A stretch of 64,000 bases of DNA from positions 2,046,001 through 2,110,000 of the forward strand of contig NZ_CP042344.1 of the NCBI RefSeq assembly GCF_007954405.1, in the 5' to 3' direction. The notes below the pieces were generated by a model. It was not told the DNA's origin. It made no database searches and saw nothing but the letters and a program-made list of their open reading frames with translations. Of the stretch, positions 14,909-23,490 are shown one piece after another. Source of the DNA: Comamonas flocculans. Its GTDB lineage: Bacteria > Pseudomonadota > Gammaproteobacteria > Burkholderiales > Burkholderiaceae_C. A program made the translations under genes and the position numbers. Each line of letters opens with the position of its first letter. Within the stretch, counting starts at the first letter, position 1.

Positions 14909-16834
14909 ATGATAGAAAAAATCCAGAGTCTGCTGCAGTGGATCTTCCTGCGCGTCGAAAACCTGTTCAACCGCGCGTTCGGCGACCGCATCAACCCCTA
15001 CTACCACCTGGGTGCGATCACCTTCTTCCTGTTCTGGGTGGTGGCAGGCTCGGGCCTGTACCTGTACGTCTTTTTCGAGACCGGCATCACCGACGCCTAT
15101 GCCTCGGTGGTGAACATCTCGGAAAAGCAATGGTGGCTGGGCGGCATCCTGCGCAGCGTGCACCGCTACGCCTCTGACGCCATGGTGCTCACCATGGGCC
15201 TGCACATGCTGCGCTACTTCGCGTTCAACCGCTATCGCGGTTTTCGCTGGTTCTCCTGGATCACCGGCATCGTGCTCGTCGTCATGGTCTATGCCTCGGG
15301 CATCAACGGCTACATGCTGCCCTGGGACAAGCTGGCGCAATACGTGACGGTGACGAGCTTCGAGTGGCTGGACTGGCTGCCCATCTTCGACGGCGCGCTG
15401 ATGCGCAACTTCCTCTATTCCGACCATGTCGGCGGGCGCCTGTTCACGCTGCTGTCCTTCATGCACATCGGGCTGCCGCTGATCGTCCTGATGATCATGT
15501 GGGTGCACGTGCAGCGCGTGCCCAAGGCGCGCACCACGCCGCCCCGGCCCATCGTCTGGGGCCTGCTGGCGACGCTGCTGGTGCTCTCCGTGGCGGTGCC
15601 GGTGCACAGCCAGGGCGGCATCAGCGACCTGTCGCAGGCGGTGGCCAGCATCGAACTGGACTGGTTCCTGCTGCCGCTCTTTCCGCTGATCTCGGAATGG
15701 CCCATGGGGTGGGTGTGGGCCTTGCTCGTGGGCGTGGGTCTGCTGGCCGCGCTGCAGCCCTGGCTGCCGCTCAAGCTGCGGCGCAACCCGGCCAAGGAGG
15801 TGCACCAGGTGGTGGTGCAGGGGCAGGGCGTGCGCGCGCAGTTCCGGGTGCGCCCGGGCGAGACCATCCTGGACGCCGGCCTGGGTGCGGGCGTGGGGCT
15901 GGACTATGAATGCCGCAACGGCGCCTGCGGCCGCTGCATCTGCACGGTGGAGCAGGGCACCTACGAGCACCGCTCCTACCAGCTCAGCGCGCTGAGCGAC
16001 GAGCAGAAGGCCCGCGGCATGGCGCTGATGTGCTGCGCCATTCCGCGCGAGGACATGGCCATCGGCGTCGAGTTGCTCTCCACCGACCCGGGCCACCGCG
16101 TCAAGGAGCACAGTGCCAGCGTGGCGAAGATGGCGCGCCTGTCGCCCGACGTGATGCACGTCGTGCTGCGCCTGCCCGTGGGCGAGCCGGCGCTGGACTT
16201 CGCCGCGGGCCAGTACATCAACATCGTGCTGGAAAACGGCGAGCGCCGCGCGTACTCGTTCGCCAACCGGCCGGGCGTGAGCAACGACATCGAGCTGCAC
16301 GTGCGCCACATGCCGGGCGGGCGCTTCACCACCAGGGTGTTCGAGAGCATGAAAGAGGGCGACTTCCTGCGCTTCGAAGGGCCGCTGGGCAGCTTCACGC
16401 TGCGCGACGGGCAGGGCCCCATCCTGTTCGTCGCCGGGGCCACGGGCTTTGCGCCGATCAAGAGCATCGTGGAAGACGCCTTCGCGCGCGACGTCAAGCG
16501 CAGCATGCGGCTGTACTGGGGCGTGCGCCATCCGCAGGACCTGTACATGCTCGAGCTGTGCGAGCAGTGGCAGCGCGAACACGACAACTTCACCGTGGTG
16601 CCGGTGGTCTCCGAGCCCACCGAGGGCGACGGCTGGCAGGGCCGCACCGGCCTGGTGCACGAGGCCATGCTGGCCGACTTTCCCGACCTGAGCGGGCACG
16701 AGGTCTACCTGTGCGGCTCGGTGCGCATGGTGGAAAACGCGGTGCCGGCCTTCATCGACCAGGGCCTGTCGGAGGGCGCCTGCTTCTCCGACGCCTTCGT
16801 GCCCGCCGCCGGCGCGCCGGTGGTCACTTCCTGA
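14909..16834 (+). CDS. Cytochrome b / [2Fe-2S] ferredoxin / FAD-NAD(P) reductase fusion
   Basis: A 641-residue fusion with an AAGGAG Shine-Dalgarno before ATG 14909. Residues about 25-290 are a cytochrome b-type membrane domain with di-heme pairs His85/His99 and His186/His200. Residues 300-385 are a plant-type [2Fe-2S] ferredoxin (CRNGACGRC at 335-343 plus Cys375 or Cys376). Residues 390-640 are an FNR-like reductase with FAD motif RAYSFANRP near 447 and pyridine-nucleotide motif GATGFAPIKS near 510. All parts needed to move electrons from NAD(P)H through flavin and Fe-S to membrane hemes are on one chain. It is the last gene of the operon. The membrane domain is paralogous to that of the gene at 11388. 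Confidence 0.9.
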   Translation: MIEKIQSLLQWIFLRVENLFNRAFGDRINPYYHLGAITFFLFWVVAGSGLYLYVFFETGITDAYASVVNISEKQWWLGGILRSVHRYASDAMVLTMGLHMLRYFAFNRYRGFRWFSWITGIVLVVMVYASGINGYMLPWDKLAQYVTVTSFEWLDWLPIFDGALMRNFLYSDHVGGRLFTLLSFMHIGLPLIVLMIMWVHVQRVPKARTTPPRPIVWGLLATLLVLSVAVPVHSQGGISDLSQAVASIELDWFLLPLFPLISEWPMGWVWALLVGVGLLAALQPWLPLKLRRNPAKEVHQVVVQGQGVRAQFRVRPGETILDAGLGAGVGLDYECRNGACGRCICTVEQGTYEHRSYQLSALSDEQKARGMALMCCAIPREDMAIGVELLSTDPGHRVKEHSASVAKMARLSPDVMHVVLRLPVGEPALDFAAGQYINIVLENGERRAYSFANRPGVSNDIELHVRHMPGGRFTTRVFESMKEGDFLRFEGPLGSFTLRDGQGPILFVAGATGFAPIKSIVEDAFARDVKRSMRLYWGVRHPQDLYMLELCEQWQREHDNFTVVPVVSEPTEGDGWQGRTGLVHEAMLADFPDLSGHEVYLCGSVRMVENAVPAFIDQGLSEGACFSDAFVPAAGAPVVTS

Positions 16835-16846
16835 GACCGCGCCCCG

Positions 16847-16868
16847 CCGCCGCGCTCTCGCGCGGCGG
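16847..16868 (+). terminator. GC hairpin after the respiratory operon
   Basis: A 9-bp perfect stem (CCGCCGCGC / GCGCGGCGG) with a TCTC loop lies 13 nt after the last operon gene. There is no T-run, so termination is plausible but not certain. Confidence 0.45.
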
Positions 16869-16969
16869 GCGGCGGCGCAGCGGCGTACTCGGGCTTTGCC
16901 ATCGGCCCTGCGCCCGGGGCGGGCCTGCGCAAGAATCAGTGCTTTTGAGCACTTGGACAGCAGCCCTTC

Positions 16970-18805
16970 ATGCGTTACCGAGGTGGATCACCCCTGCCCC
17001 CCGCCGCGCCGCGCGGCGCGCACCCTGCGGGGCCTGAACCCTCGGACTGGCGTACCCTCTCGCGGCTGCTTCCCTACCTGTGGCGCTACCGCTGGCGCGT
17101 GGCGGCGGCCATTGCCTTCATGCTTGGTGCCAAGCTGGCCAACATCGGCGTGCCGCTGCTGCTCAAGGAGCTGATCGACGCCATGGACGTCAAGAGCGCC
17201 AGCGCGGCGGCACTGCTCGTCGTCCCGGTGGGGCTGCTGCTCGCTTACGGTGGACTGCGGCTGTCCACCTCGGTCTTCAACGAACTGCGCGAGCTGGTGT
17301 TCTCCAAGGCCACGCACGGCGCCGCGCGCTCGATCGCGCTGGCCACCTTCGAGCACCTGCACAGCCTGTCGCTGCGCTTTCACCTGGAGCGCCAGACCGG
17401 CGGCATGACGCGCGACATCGAGCGCGGCGTGCGCGGCATCGAATCCATGGTGTCGTTCGCCATGTTCAACATCGTCGCCACCTTCATCGAGGTGCTGCTG
17501 GTGCTGGCGGTGCTCGGCGCCAAGTTCGACTGGCGCTTCGTCGCGGTGACCTTCGCCGCGCTGCTGCTGTACATCGGCTTCACCGTCTGGGTGACGGAGT
17601 GGCGCATCGAATTCCGCCGCGAGGCCAACCTTTCCGATTCGGTGGCCAGCACCCGGGCGGTGGACTCGCTGCTGAACTACGAAACCGTCAAGTACTTCAA
17701 CAACGAGGCCTTCGAGGCGCGCCGCTACGACGAAAGCCTGGAGCGCTTTCGTCTGGCGCAGCTCAAGAGCCGCTCGTCGCTGGGGCTGCTCAACATCGGC
17801 CAGCAGCTCATCATCGCCAGCGGCCTGGTGGCGATGCTGTGGCTGGCCACGCAAGGGGTGGTGCAGGGGCGCCTGAGCCTGGGCGACCTGGTCATGGTCA
17901 ACGCCTTCATGATCCAGATCTACATCCCGCTGAACTTCCTCGGTGTGGTCTACCGCGAGATCAAGCAGAGCCTGACCGACCTGGCGCGCATGTTCACGCT
18001 GATGGACACCGCGCGCGAGGTGCGCGACGCGCCCGGCGCGCAGCCGCTGCAGGGGCTGCGGGCGCCCGTGGTGCGCTTCGAGAACGTGCATTTCGCCTAT
18101 GCCGCGGACCGCCCCATCCTGCGCGGCGTGAGCTTCGAGATCGCCGCCGGCACCACGGTGGCGGTGGTCGGCCCCTCGGGCGCGGGCAAGTCGACGCTGG
18201 CGCGCCTGCTGTTTCGCTTCTACGACGTCCAGCAGGGCCGCATCACCATCGCCGGGCAGGACATCCGCATGGTGACGCAGGACAGCCTGCGCCGCGCGAT
18301 CGGCATCGTGCCGCAGGATACCGTGCTGTTCAACGACACCATCGCCTACAACATCGCCTACGGCCGCACCGATGCCACGCCCGAGCAGGTGCAGCAGGCG
18401 GCGCGCGCGGCGCACATCCACGACTTCATCGTCTCCACGCCCCAGGGCTACGAGGCCATGGTGGGCGAGCGCGGACTGAAGCTCTCGGGCGGAGAAAAGC
18501 AGCGCGTGGCCATCGCCCGCACGCTGCTCAAGGACCCGCCCGTCCTGGTCTTCGACGAGGCCACGAGCGCGCTCGATTCGGCCAATGAACGCGCAATCCA
18601 GGCCGAGCTGCGCCAGGTGGCCAGGGGCAAGACGACCCTGGTCATCGCGCACCGCCTGTCCACCGTGGTCGATGCGCACGAGATCCTGGTGATGGACGCC
18701 GGACGCATCGTCGAGCGCGGCACGCATGCACAGCTGCTGGCCGCGCAAGGGCGTTATGCCGGCATGTGGGCGCTGCAAAGAAATATGAATGAAAACAGGC
18801 TCTAG
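16970..18805 (+). CDS. Atm1/HMT-type ABC exporter (fused permease and ATPase)
   Basis: A 611-residue half-transporter. A six-helix exporter membrane domain (about residues 35-330) precedes an ATPase with Walker A GPSGAGKSTLARLLFRF near 402, signature LSGGEKQRVAIARTLLK near 503 and Walker B PVLVFDEATSALD. The intracellular stretch NYETVKYFNNEAFE is diagnostic for the Atm1/heavy-metal-tolerance family, which exports glutathione-linked or Fe-S-related compounds. A proline-rich N-terminal tail precedes the domain. The last codons and TAG stop (18803-18805) lie inside a palindromic repeat copy, so the C-terminus (NENRL) looks reshaped by it. Confidence 0.88.
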   Translation: MRYRGGSPLPPAAPRGAHPAGPEPSDWRTLSRLLPYLWRYRWRVAAAIAFMLGAKLANIGVPLLLKELIDAMDVKSASAAALLVVPVGLLLAYGGLRLSTSVFNELRELVFSKATHGAARSIALATFEHLHSLSLRFHLERQTGGMTRDIERGVRGIESMVSFAMFNIVATFIEVLLVLAVLGAKFDWRFVAVTFAALLLYIGFTVWVTEWRIEFRREANLSDSVASTRAVDSLLNYETVKYFNNEAFEARRYDESLERFRLAQLKSRSSLGLLNIGQQLIIASGLVAMLWLATQGVVQGRLSLGDLVMVNAFMIQIYIPLNFLGVVYREIKQSLTDLARMFTLMDTAREVRDAPGAQPLQGLRAPVVRFENVHFAYAADRPILRGVSFEIAAGTTVAVVGPSGAGKSTLARLLFRFYDVQQGRITIAGQDIRMVTQDSLRRAIGIVPQDTVLFNDTIAYNIAYGRTDATPEQVQQAARAAHIHDFIVSTPQGYEAMVGERGLKLSGGEKQRVAIARTLLKDPPVLVFDEATSALDSANERAIQAELRQVARGKTTLVIAHRLSTVVDAHEILVMDAGRIVERGTHAQLLAAQGRYAGMWALQRNMNENRL

Positions 18806-18836
18806 CGCTTGCCAGTAAAGCGTGAACAGCTATTTT
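18791..18836 (-). repeat. Palindromic AGCTG/AGCGCTT repeat, copy 1
   Basis: Reverse-oriented copy of a short repeat with core AGCTG...CGCTTTACTGGCAAGCGCTAGAGCC; the arms AGCGCTT/AAAGCGT are inverted. It supplies the stop codon of the upstream ABC exporter. Confidence 0.6.
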
Positions 18837-18972
18837 TGCAATAGCAAATCACGGCTTGCTCCGGGCGCAGGGCGGTGGGCGCCCGCATGCCGTGGCAGTA
18901 GCGCGGCATCGGGCGGCGCGCCGGCGACGGGTGCAGGCCCCGGGCGCGTGCGGCGCTCGAGCCCTTGCGCCT

Positions 18973-19956
18973 TCAGCGGGCCAGCAGCCGCCGCGCCGCC
19001 TGCACCACCGCGTCCGCGCCGATGCGCGACTGCGCCTCCAGCACCGGCGCGTAGCCCACCGGGATGCGCGGCGCACCCAGGCGGGCGACGCGCGCGCCGG
19101 TGTGCTCGGCCACGGTGGCGGCGATCTCGGCGCCAAAGCCCGCCGCCTGGATGGACTCATGCACCACCAGCAGGCGGCCGCTTTTTTCTGCGCTGGCCAG
19201 CACCGTCTCGCGATCCCAGGGCCAGATGGTGCGCAGGTCGATCACCTGCGCATGCACGCCCTGCGCGGCAAGCTGCCCGGCGGCCTGCACGCACACCTGC
19301 ACCTGGCGCGACCAGGAGACGAGGGTGAGATCGCTGCCCGCATCAAAAGCCACGCGGCACTGGCCCAGAGGCACTGCGACGCCGGGTTGCACCTCGCCCT
19401 GCAGGCCCCAGAGCTCCTTGTGTTCCAGATAGGCCACCGGGTCGTCGCCTTCGAGCGCGCTCTTGAGCAGGCCGTAGTTGTCGGCCGGCGTGCCGGGCGC
19501 GACGACGACCAGGCCGGGTACGTGGGCGAACCAGCTCTCGAAGGATTGCGAGTGCTGGGCGGCCGACGCCGTCCAGATGCCGATCGGCATGCGCGCGACG
19601 AGCGGCACGCGGCCCTGGCCGCCGAACATGAAGCGGTTCTTGGCGGCCTGGTTCACCAGTTCGTCGATGGCGCACAGCGCGAAGTCGACCACGCGCAGTT
19701 CCACCACCGGGCGCAGGCCGGCCAGCGCCATGCCCACGCCCGCGCCCATGATCGCGGCTTCCGATATCGGCGTGTCCAGCACCCGCTCGGGAAAGGCGGC
19801 GGCCAGCGGCCGGCCGTCGGCCGTGCGGTACTGGCCAAACACGCCGCCGCGGCCCAGGTCCTCGCCAAGCGCAACCACCTTGGGGTTGGCGCCCATGGCC
19901 TCTTCGAGCGCAAGCGAGGCGGCCTGCGCGTAGCTGAGTTGCTGCGGGGCGCTCAT
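18973..19956 (-). CDS. 2-oxoacid dehydrogenase E1 component, beta subunit
   Basis: A 327-residue transketolase-like E1 beta subunit. It begins MSAPQQLSYAQAASLALEEAM and contains EDLGRGGVFGQYRTADG, the TPI SEAAIMGAGVGMALAGLRPVVEL region, and the C-terminal transketolase domain (DLRTIWPWDRETV). It is closest in style to acetoin, pyruvate or branched-chain 2-oxoacid dehydrogenase E1 beta. Its ATG overlaps the alpha-subunit stop by 4 nt, so the heterotetramer subunits are translationally coupled. No E2 or E3 gene is in the window. Confidence 0.88.
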   Translation of the reverse strand: MSAPQQLSYAQAASLALEEAMGANPKVVALGEDLGRGGVFGQYRTADGRPLAAAFPERVLDTPISEAAIMGAGVGMALAGLRPVVELRVVDFALCAIDELVNQAAKNRFMFGGQGRVPLVARMPIGIWTASAAQHSQSFESWFAHVPGLVVVAPGTPADNYGLLKSALEGDDPVAYLEHKELWGLQGEVQPGVAVPLGQCRVAFDAGSDLTLVSWSRQVQVCVQAAGQLAAQGVHAQVIDLRTIWPWDRETVLASAEKSGRLLVVHESIQAAGFGAEIAATVAEHTGARVARLGAPRIPVGYAPVLEAQSRIGADAVVQAARRLLAR

Positions 19957-20960
19957 TGCCACATCCCTTCGCCGACGGTGAGCACGTCGGTGTAGGCGCT
20001 GGCGGCTTCGGGCGCCGGCGCGCTGCGCGCGGTGGCGACGGCGGCGGCGATTTCGTCGCGCGCCTGCCGCTCGATGCCCTCGGCTTCCCGCGCCAGGCCC
20101 CGCGTCGCGAGCTTGTCGCGCGCCAGGGTGATCGGGTCGTTTTCCAGCGCGGCCTGCACTTCCAGCGGGTCGCGGTAACTGGCGGGATCGACCGAGACGT
20201 GGCCCTTCAGGCGATAGGTGATCGCGTGCAGCAGCCGCGGGCCTTGCCCCGAGCGGATTTCGGCGACCAGGCGCCCGGCGGCTTCGCTCACGGCCTGCAC
20301 GTCGTTGCCATCGACCCGCAGCGCCGGGATGTCCATGGCTTCGGCGCGGCGGCTGGCGGCGTTCTCGCCGGCCGTCATCGCGGCCGAGGGCGTGGTCGCC
20401 GAGATGCGGTTGTCCTCGCAGACGAAGAGCACCGGCAGGTGGTAGACCTTGGCCCAGTTCAGCGCTTCGAAGAAGGGCCCGCGGTTGAGCGCGCCGTCGC
20501 CGACGAAGGCCACGGCAATCGCGTCCAGCCCCTGGATCTTCAGCGCGTGTGCCGCGCCCACGGCGATCGGCAGGCCGTCGGCGACGACGCCGTTGGCGCC
20601 CAGCATGCCGACGGAAAAGTCCGCGATGTGCATCGAGCCGCCCTTGCCGCCGTTGTAGCCGCCGGCCTTGCCGAACAGCTCGCACATCATGCGTGCCGGA
20701 TCGGCCCCTTTGGCCAGCGTGTGGCCGTGGCCGCGGTGGGTGGAGGTGAGCAGGTCGGCGTGGCCCAGGTGCGCGCACACGCCGGCGGCGACGGCCTCCT
20801 GGCCGGTCGACAGGTGCAGCGGGCCCTTGACCAGCACTTCGGCCACCTTGTCGGTCGCCGCGCCGCCCCAGGAGACGCCGCCCTGGCTCGCGGCTTCGGC
20901 CGCGTCCTCGAACGCGCGGATGCGCACCATGGTGCGGTACAGATCAAGCAATTCAGACAT
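19953..20960 (-). CDS. 2-oxoacid dehydrogenase E1 component, alpha subunit (TPP-binding)
   Basis: A 335-residue E1 alpha subunit. The thiamine diphosphate motif is VAFVGDGALNRGPFFEALNWAKVYHLPVLFVCEDN around residues 160-195, and the active-site loop GGYNGGKGGSMHIAD lies near 110. The start is taken at ATG 20960 (MSELLDLYRTMVRIRAFEDAAE); ATG 20990 would add a Pro-rich decapeptide. Neither has a Shine-Dalgarno, since the upstream stretch is CT-rich. It decarboxylates a 2-oxoacid or acetoin-like substrate and passes the acyl or acetyl group to an E2 encoded elsewhere. It follows the TRAP transporter genes, which suggests that the transporter imports its substrate (inference). Confidence 0.87.
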   Translation of the reverse strand: MSELLDLYRTMVRIRAFEDAAEAASQGGVSWGGAATDKVAEVLVKGPLHLSTGQEAVAAGVCAHLGHADLLTSTHRGHGHTLAKGADPARMMCELFGKAGGYNGGKGGSMHIADFSVGMLGANGVVADGLPIAVGAAHALKIQGLDAIAVAFVGDGALNRGPFFEALNWAKVYHLPVLFVCEDNRISATTPSAAMTAGENAASRRAEAMDIPALRVDGNDVQAVSEAAGRLVAEIRSGQGPRLLHAITYRLKGHVSVDPASYRDPLEVQAALENDPITLARDKLATRGLAREAEGIERQARDEIAAAVATARSAPAPEAASAYTDVLTVGEGMWQ

Positions 20961-21020
20961 GGGAGGAGGGGGAGAAGGAGCGCCGGACATGCGCCGGCGC
21001 TGGCATGGGGAGTCTGGACC

Positions 21021-21124
21021 GGCGGACGCCGCGCAAGGGCCGCCCCGCAGCGCTGGGCAAGCGCCCCCTTCCCGCACGCAGCGCGAGGGAAGGGGAAGCG
21101 GCGCAGCCTCTCGGGCGGTGGCCC
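21021..21124 (-). repeat. GC-rich intergenic repeat, copy 1
   Basis: The reverse complement of this block aligns over about 100 bp with 57451-57553, ending in the shared 17-mer GGCGGCCCTTGCGCGGC. It lies directly after the dctP stop, in the same orientation relative to the upstream gene as the copy after ftsZ. It may act as an mRNA 3' structure between dctP and the E1 genes. Confidence 0.55.
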
Positions 21125-22162
21125 TTATTTCTTTCGCGCGGCGATGTCCTTTTCCGCCTGGTTCACCAGCGCGGTGCCGATCTGGCTCTTCCACTTGGTG
21201 TAGACCGGGCGCGTGATCTTGACGAACTGCTCGCGCTCTTGCGGACTCAGGTGGGTGACGGTCACGCCCATGCCTTCGATTTCCTTGAGCAGCGGCTGGC
21301 CCGGCTCGATCATGCCCTTGCGCGCGATCGCGATTTCTTCCTTGCCCGCCTCGATCGCCGCCTGGCGCACGTGCTCGCGGTCCTCGGGCGTCCAGGAGTT
21401 CCACACCTCCTTGTTGACCACGAAGACCAGCGGGTCGGCCACGTAGCCCCACATCGTCAGGTACTTCTGGCCGACGTTCTGCAGCTTGGCGGCGGTGAAG
21501 ATGCTCATCGGGTTTTCCTGCCCGTCCACCGCGCCGCTGGCGAACGCCGGTTGCGCGTCGGCCCAGCTCATCTGCGTCGGGTTGGCGCCCAGCGCGGTGA
21601 AGGTGTCGATGAACAGCGGCGAGCCGACGATGCGGATCTTCAGGCCCTTCATGTCCGCCGGGGTCTTGACCGCGTGCTTGGAGTTGGTCAGTTCGCGGTA
21701 GCCGTTCTCGCCCCAGGCCAGCGGCACCACGCCGGCCTTGTCGAGGATGGTGAAGATCTGCTTGCCCACCTCGCCCTGGGTCAGCGCGTCGATGGCGGCG
21801 TAGTCGGGCATCAGGAAGGGCAGCGAGAACAGGTTGAGCTGCTTGACCTGCGGCGACCAGTTGATGGTCGAGCCAATCGCCATGTCGATCACGCCCTGGC
21901 GCAGCGCGGAGAACTCGCGCGTCTGGTCGCCCTGGATCAGCGACACGCCGGGGTAGAGCTTGATGTTGATGCGGCCATTGGTCTTTTCCTTGACCTTGTT
22001 GGCCCAGATCTCGCCGCCCTTGCCCCAGGGGAAGGCGGTGCCGACCACCAGCGACATGCGGTATTCGCTCTTGTAACTGGACTGCGCCTGGGCCGGCGGC
22101 AGGCCGAGGGTGAGCAAGGTGGCAGCGGCAACGGCCGTGCTCAGGAAGCTGCGAAGTTTCAT
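21125..22162 (-). CDS. dctP: TRAP transporter substrate-binding protein DctP
   Basis: A 345-residue periplasmic binding protein. The signal peptide (MKLRSFLSTAVAAATLL) is cleaved near residue 27 after AQA. The DctP fold is marked by GGEIWANKVKEKTNGRINIKLYPG, then KGLKIRIVGSPLFIDTFTALGANP near residue 185 with the arginine that binds substrate carboxylates in the family. A GAGGAG Shine-Dalgarno precedes ATG 22162. It delivers an organic acid to DctQM. The gene follows dctM, so the operon order is Q-M-P rather than P-Q-M. Confidence 0.93.
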   Translation of the reverse strand: MKLRSFLSTAVAAATLLTLGLPPAQAQSSYKSEYRMSLVVGTAFPWGKGGEIWANKVKEKTNGRINIKLYPGVSLIQGDQTREFSALRQGVIDMAIGSTINWSPQVKQLNLFSLPFLMPDYAAIDALTQGEVGKQIFTILDKAGVVPLAWGENGYRELTNSKHAVKTPADMKGLKIRIVGSPLFIDTFTALGANPTQMSWADAQPAFASGAVDGQENPMSIFTAAKLQNVGQKYLTMWGYVADPLVFVVNKEVWNSWTPEDREHVRQAAIEAGKEEIAIARKGMIEPGQPLLKEIEGMGVTVTHLSPQEREQFVKITRPVYTKWKSQIGTALVNQAEKDIAARKK

Positions 22163-22191
22163 GACAAGGGTCTCCTCTGGTGGGTAAAAAA

Positions 22192-23490
22192 TCAGTAACC
22201 GAGCTTGGCCGGCAGCCACAGCGAAATCTGCGGGAAGGCCACGACGATGAGCGTGGCCAGCGTCATCGCCAGCACCATCCACAGCACCCAGCGCGTGGTC
22301 GATTCCATGCGCACGTTGGCGATCTTGGCGGCCACCATCAGGTTCACCGCCATCGGCGGGGTGAACTGGCCGATGGCGATGCACAGCACCAGGATGGTGC
22401 CGAACCACACCACGTCCCAGTGGTAGTGCTGCAGGATGGGCATCATCAGCGGGATGAAGATCAGCATGATGGAGATGCCGTCCAGGAACATGCCCATGAT
22501 GAGCAGCAGTACCAGGATGGCGCCCATCACGCCCCATTCGCCCACGCCGGAGTGCACGATGGCCTGGGTCACCGGGTCGATCACGCCGAGCGTGGAAAGC
22601 GAAAAGGCGAAGATCCCGGCGAGCGACACCACGATCAGGATCACGGCCGACAGCTCGCCCGCCTCGCGCAGGATTTCGTACAGGTCGCGCAACCCTATCG
22701 TGCGGTGCACCACCATGCCGACGAACAGGCCATAGAACACCGCAACCACGGCCGCCTCGGTCGGCGTGAACCAGCCCATGCGCATGCCGCCGAGGATGAC
22801 GACCGGCGCCATCAGGCCCCAGGAGGCCTCGCGCAGGCTTTTCCAGAACCGCGGGCGCGGCTCGCCGGCTTCGTTCTGTCCCATCTTGTGCCGGCGCGAG
22901 AGCCATACCGCAGGGATGATCAGCGCCAGGCCCGCGAGGATGCCCGGCAGCATGCCCGCTGCGAACAGCGCCGGCACCGAGGCGCCCGATACCAGCACCG
23001 AATAGACGATGAAGGCGATCGAGGGCGGGATCAGGATGTCGGTCGATGCGGCCGCGGCCACCACGCTGGCCGAGAACGCCGCCGGGTAGCCCGCGCGGTT
23101 CATCGCCGCGATCATCACGCCGCCGACGGCCGCCGCCGTGGCCGGCCCGGAACCCGAGATGCCGCCCATGAACATCGCCACGGAAATCGCCACCAGCGGC
23201 AGCATGCCGGGGCCGCGTCCGACGATGGAGACGGCAAAGTTGACCAGCCGCAGCGCCACGCCCGAGCGATCGAAGATGGAGCCCACCAGCACGAACATCG
23301 GAATCGCCAGCAGCGGGTACTTGCCCAGGCCGGCGTAAAAATTCTGCGGTACCGCAAGCAGGCCGAACCATTGGGCGTCCTGGTTGGCCAGCGCAATCGC
23401 CGCCGCGCCGGCCAGGCCCAGGGCAGCGCCTATCGGCACGCCCAGGAACATGAAGACGACGAAGGCGGTAAAGAGCAGCGTCGCGATCAC
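22192..23490 (-). CDS. dctM: TRAP transporter large permease DctM
   Basis: A 432-residue membrane protein with about twelve helices; the family carries out Na+-coupled transport. The start is GTG 23490 (VIATLLFTAFVVFMFLGVPIG), overlapping the dctQ stop by 4 nt. Typical stretches are MFMGGISGSGPATAAAVGGVMI, DILIPPSIAFIVYSVLVSGASV and the late GQFTPPMAVNLMVAAKI. Substrate identity cannot be read from the permease. Confidence 0.93.
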   Translation of the reverse strand: MIATLLFTAFVVFMFLGVPIGAALGLAGAAAIALANQDAQWFGLLAVPQNFYAGLGKYPLLAIPMFVLVGSIFDRSGVALRLVNFAVSIVGRGPGMLPLVAISVAMFMGGISGSGPATAAAVGGVMIAAMNRAGYPAAFSASVVAAAASTDILIPPSIAFIVYSVLVSGASVPALFAAGMLPGILAGLALIIPAVWLSRRHKMGQNEAGEPRPRFWKSLREASWGLMAPVVILGGMRMGWFTPTEAAVVAVFYGLFVGMVVHRTIGLRDLYEILREAGELSAVILIVVSLAGIFAFSLSTLGVIDPVTQAIVHSGVGEWGVMGAILVLLLIMGMFLDGISIMLIFIPLMMPILQHYHWDVVWFGTILVLCIAIGQFTPPMAVNLMVAAKIANVRMESTTRWVLWMVLAMTLATLIVVAFPQISLWLPAKLGY

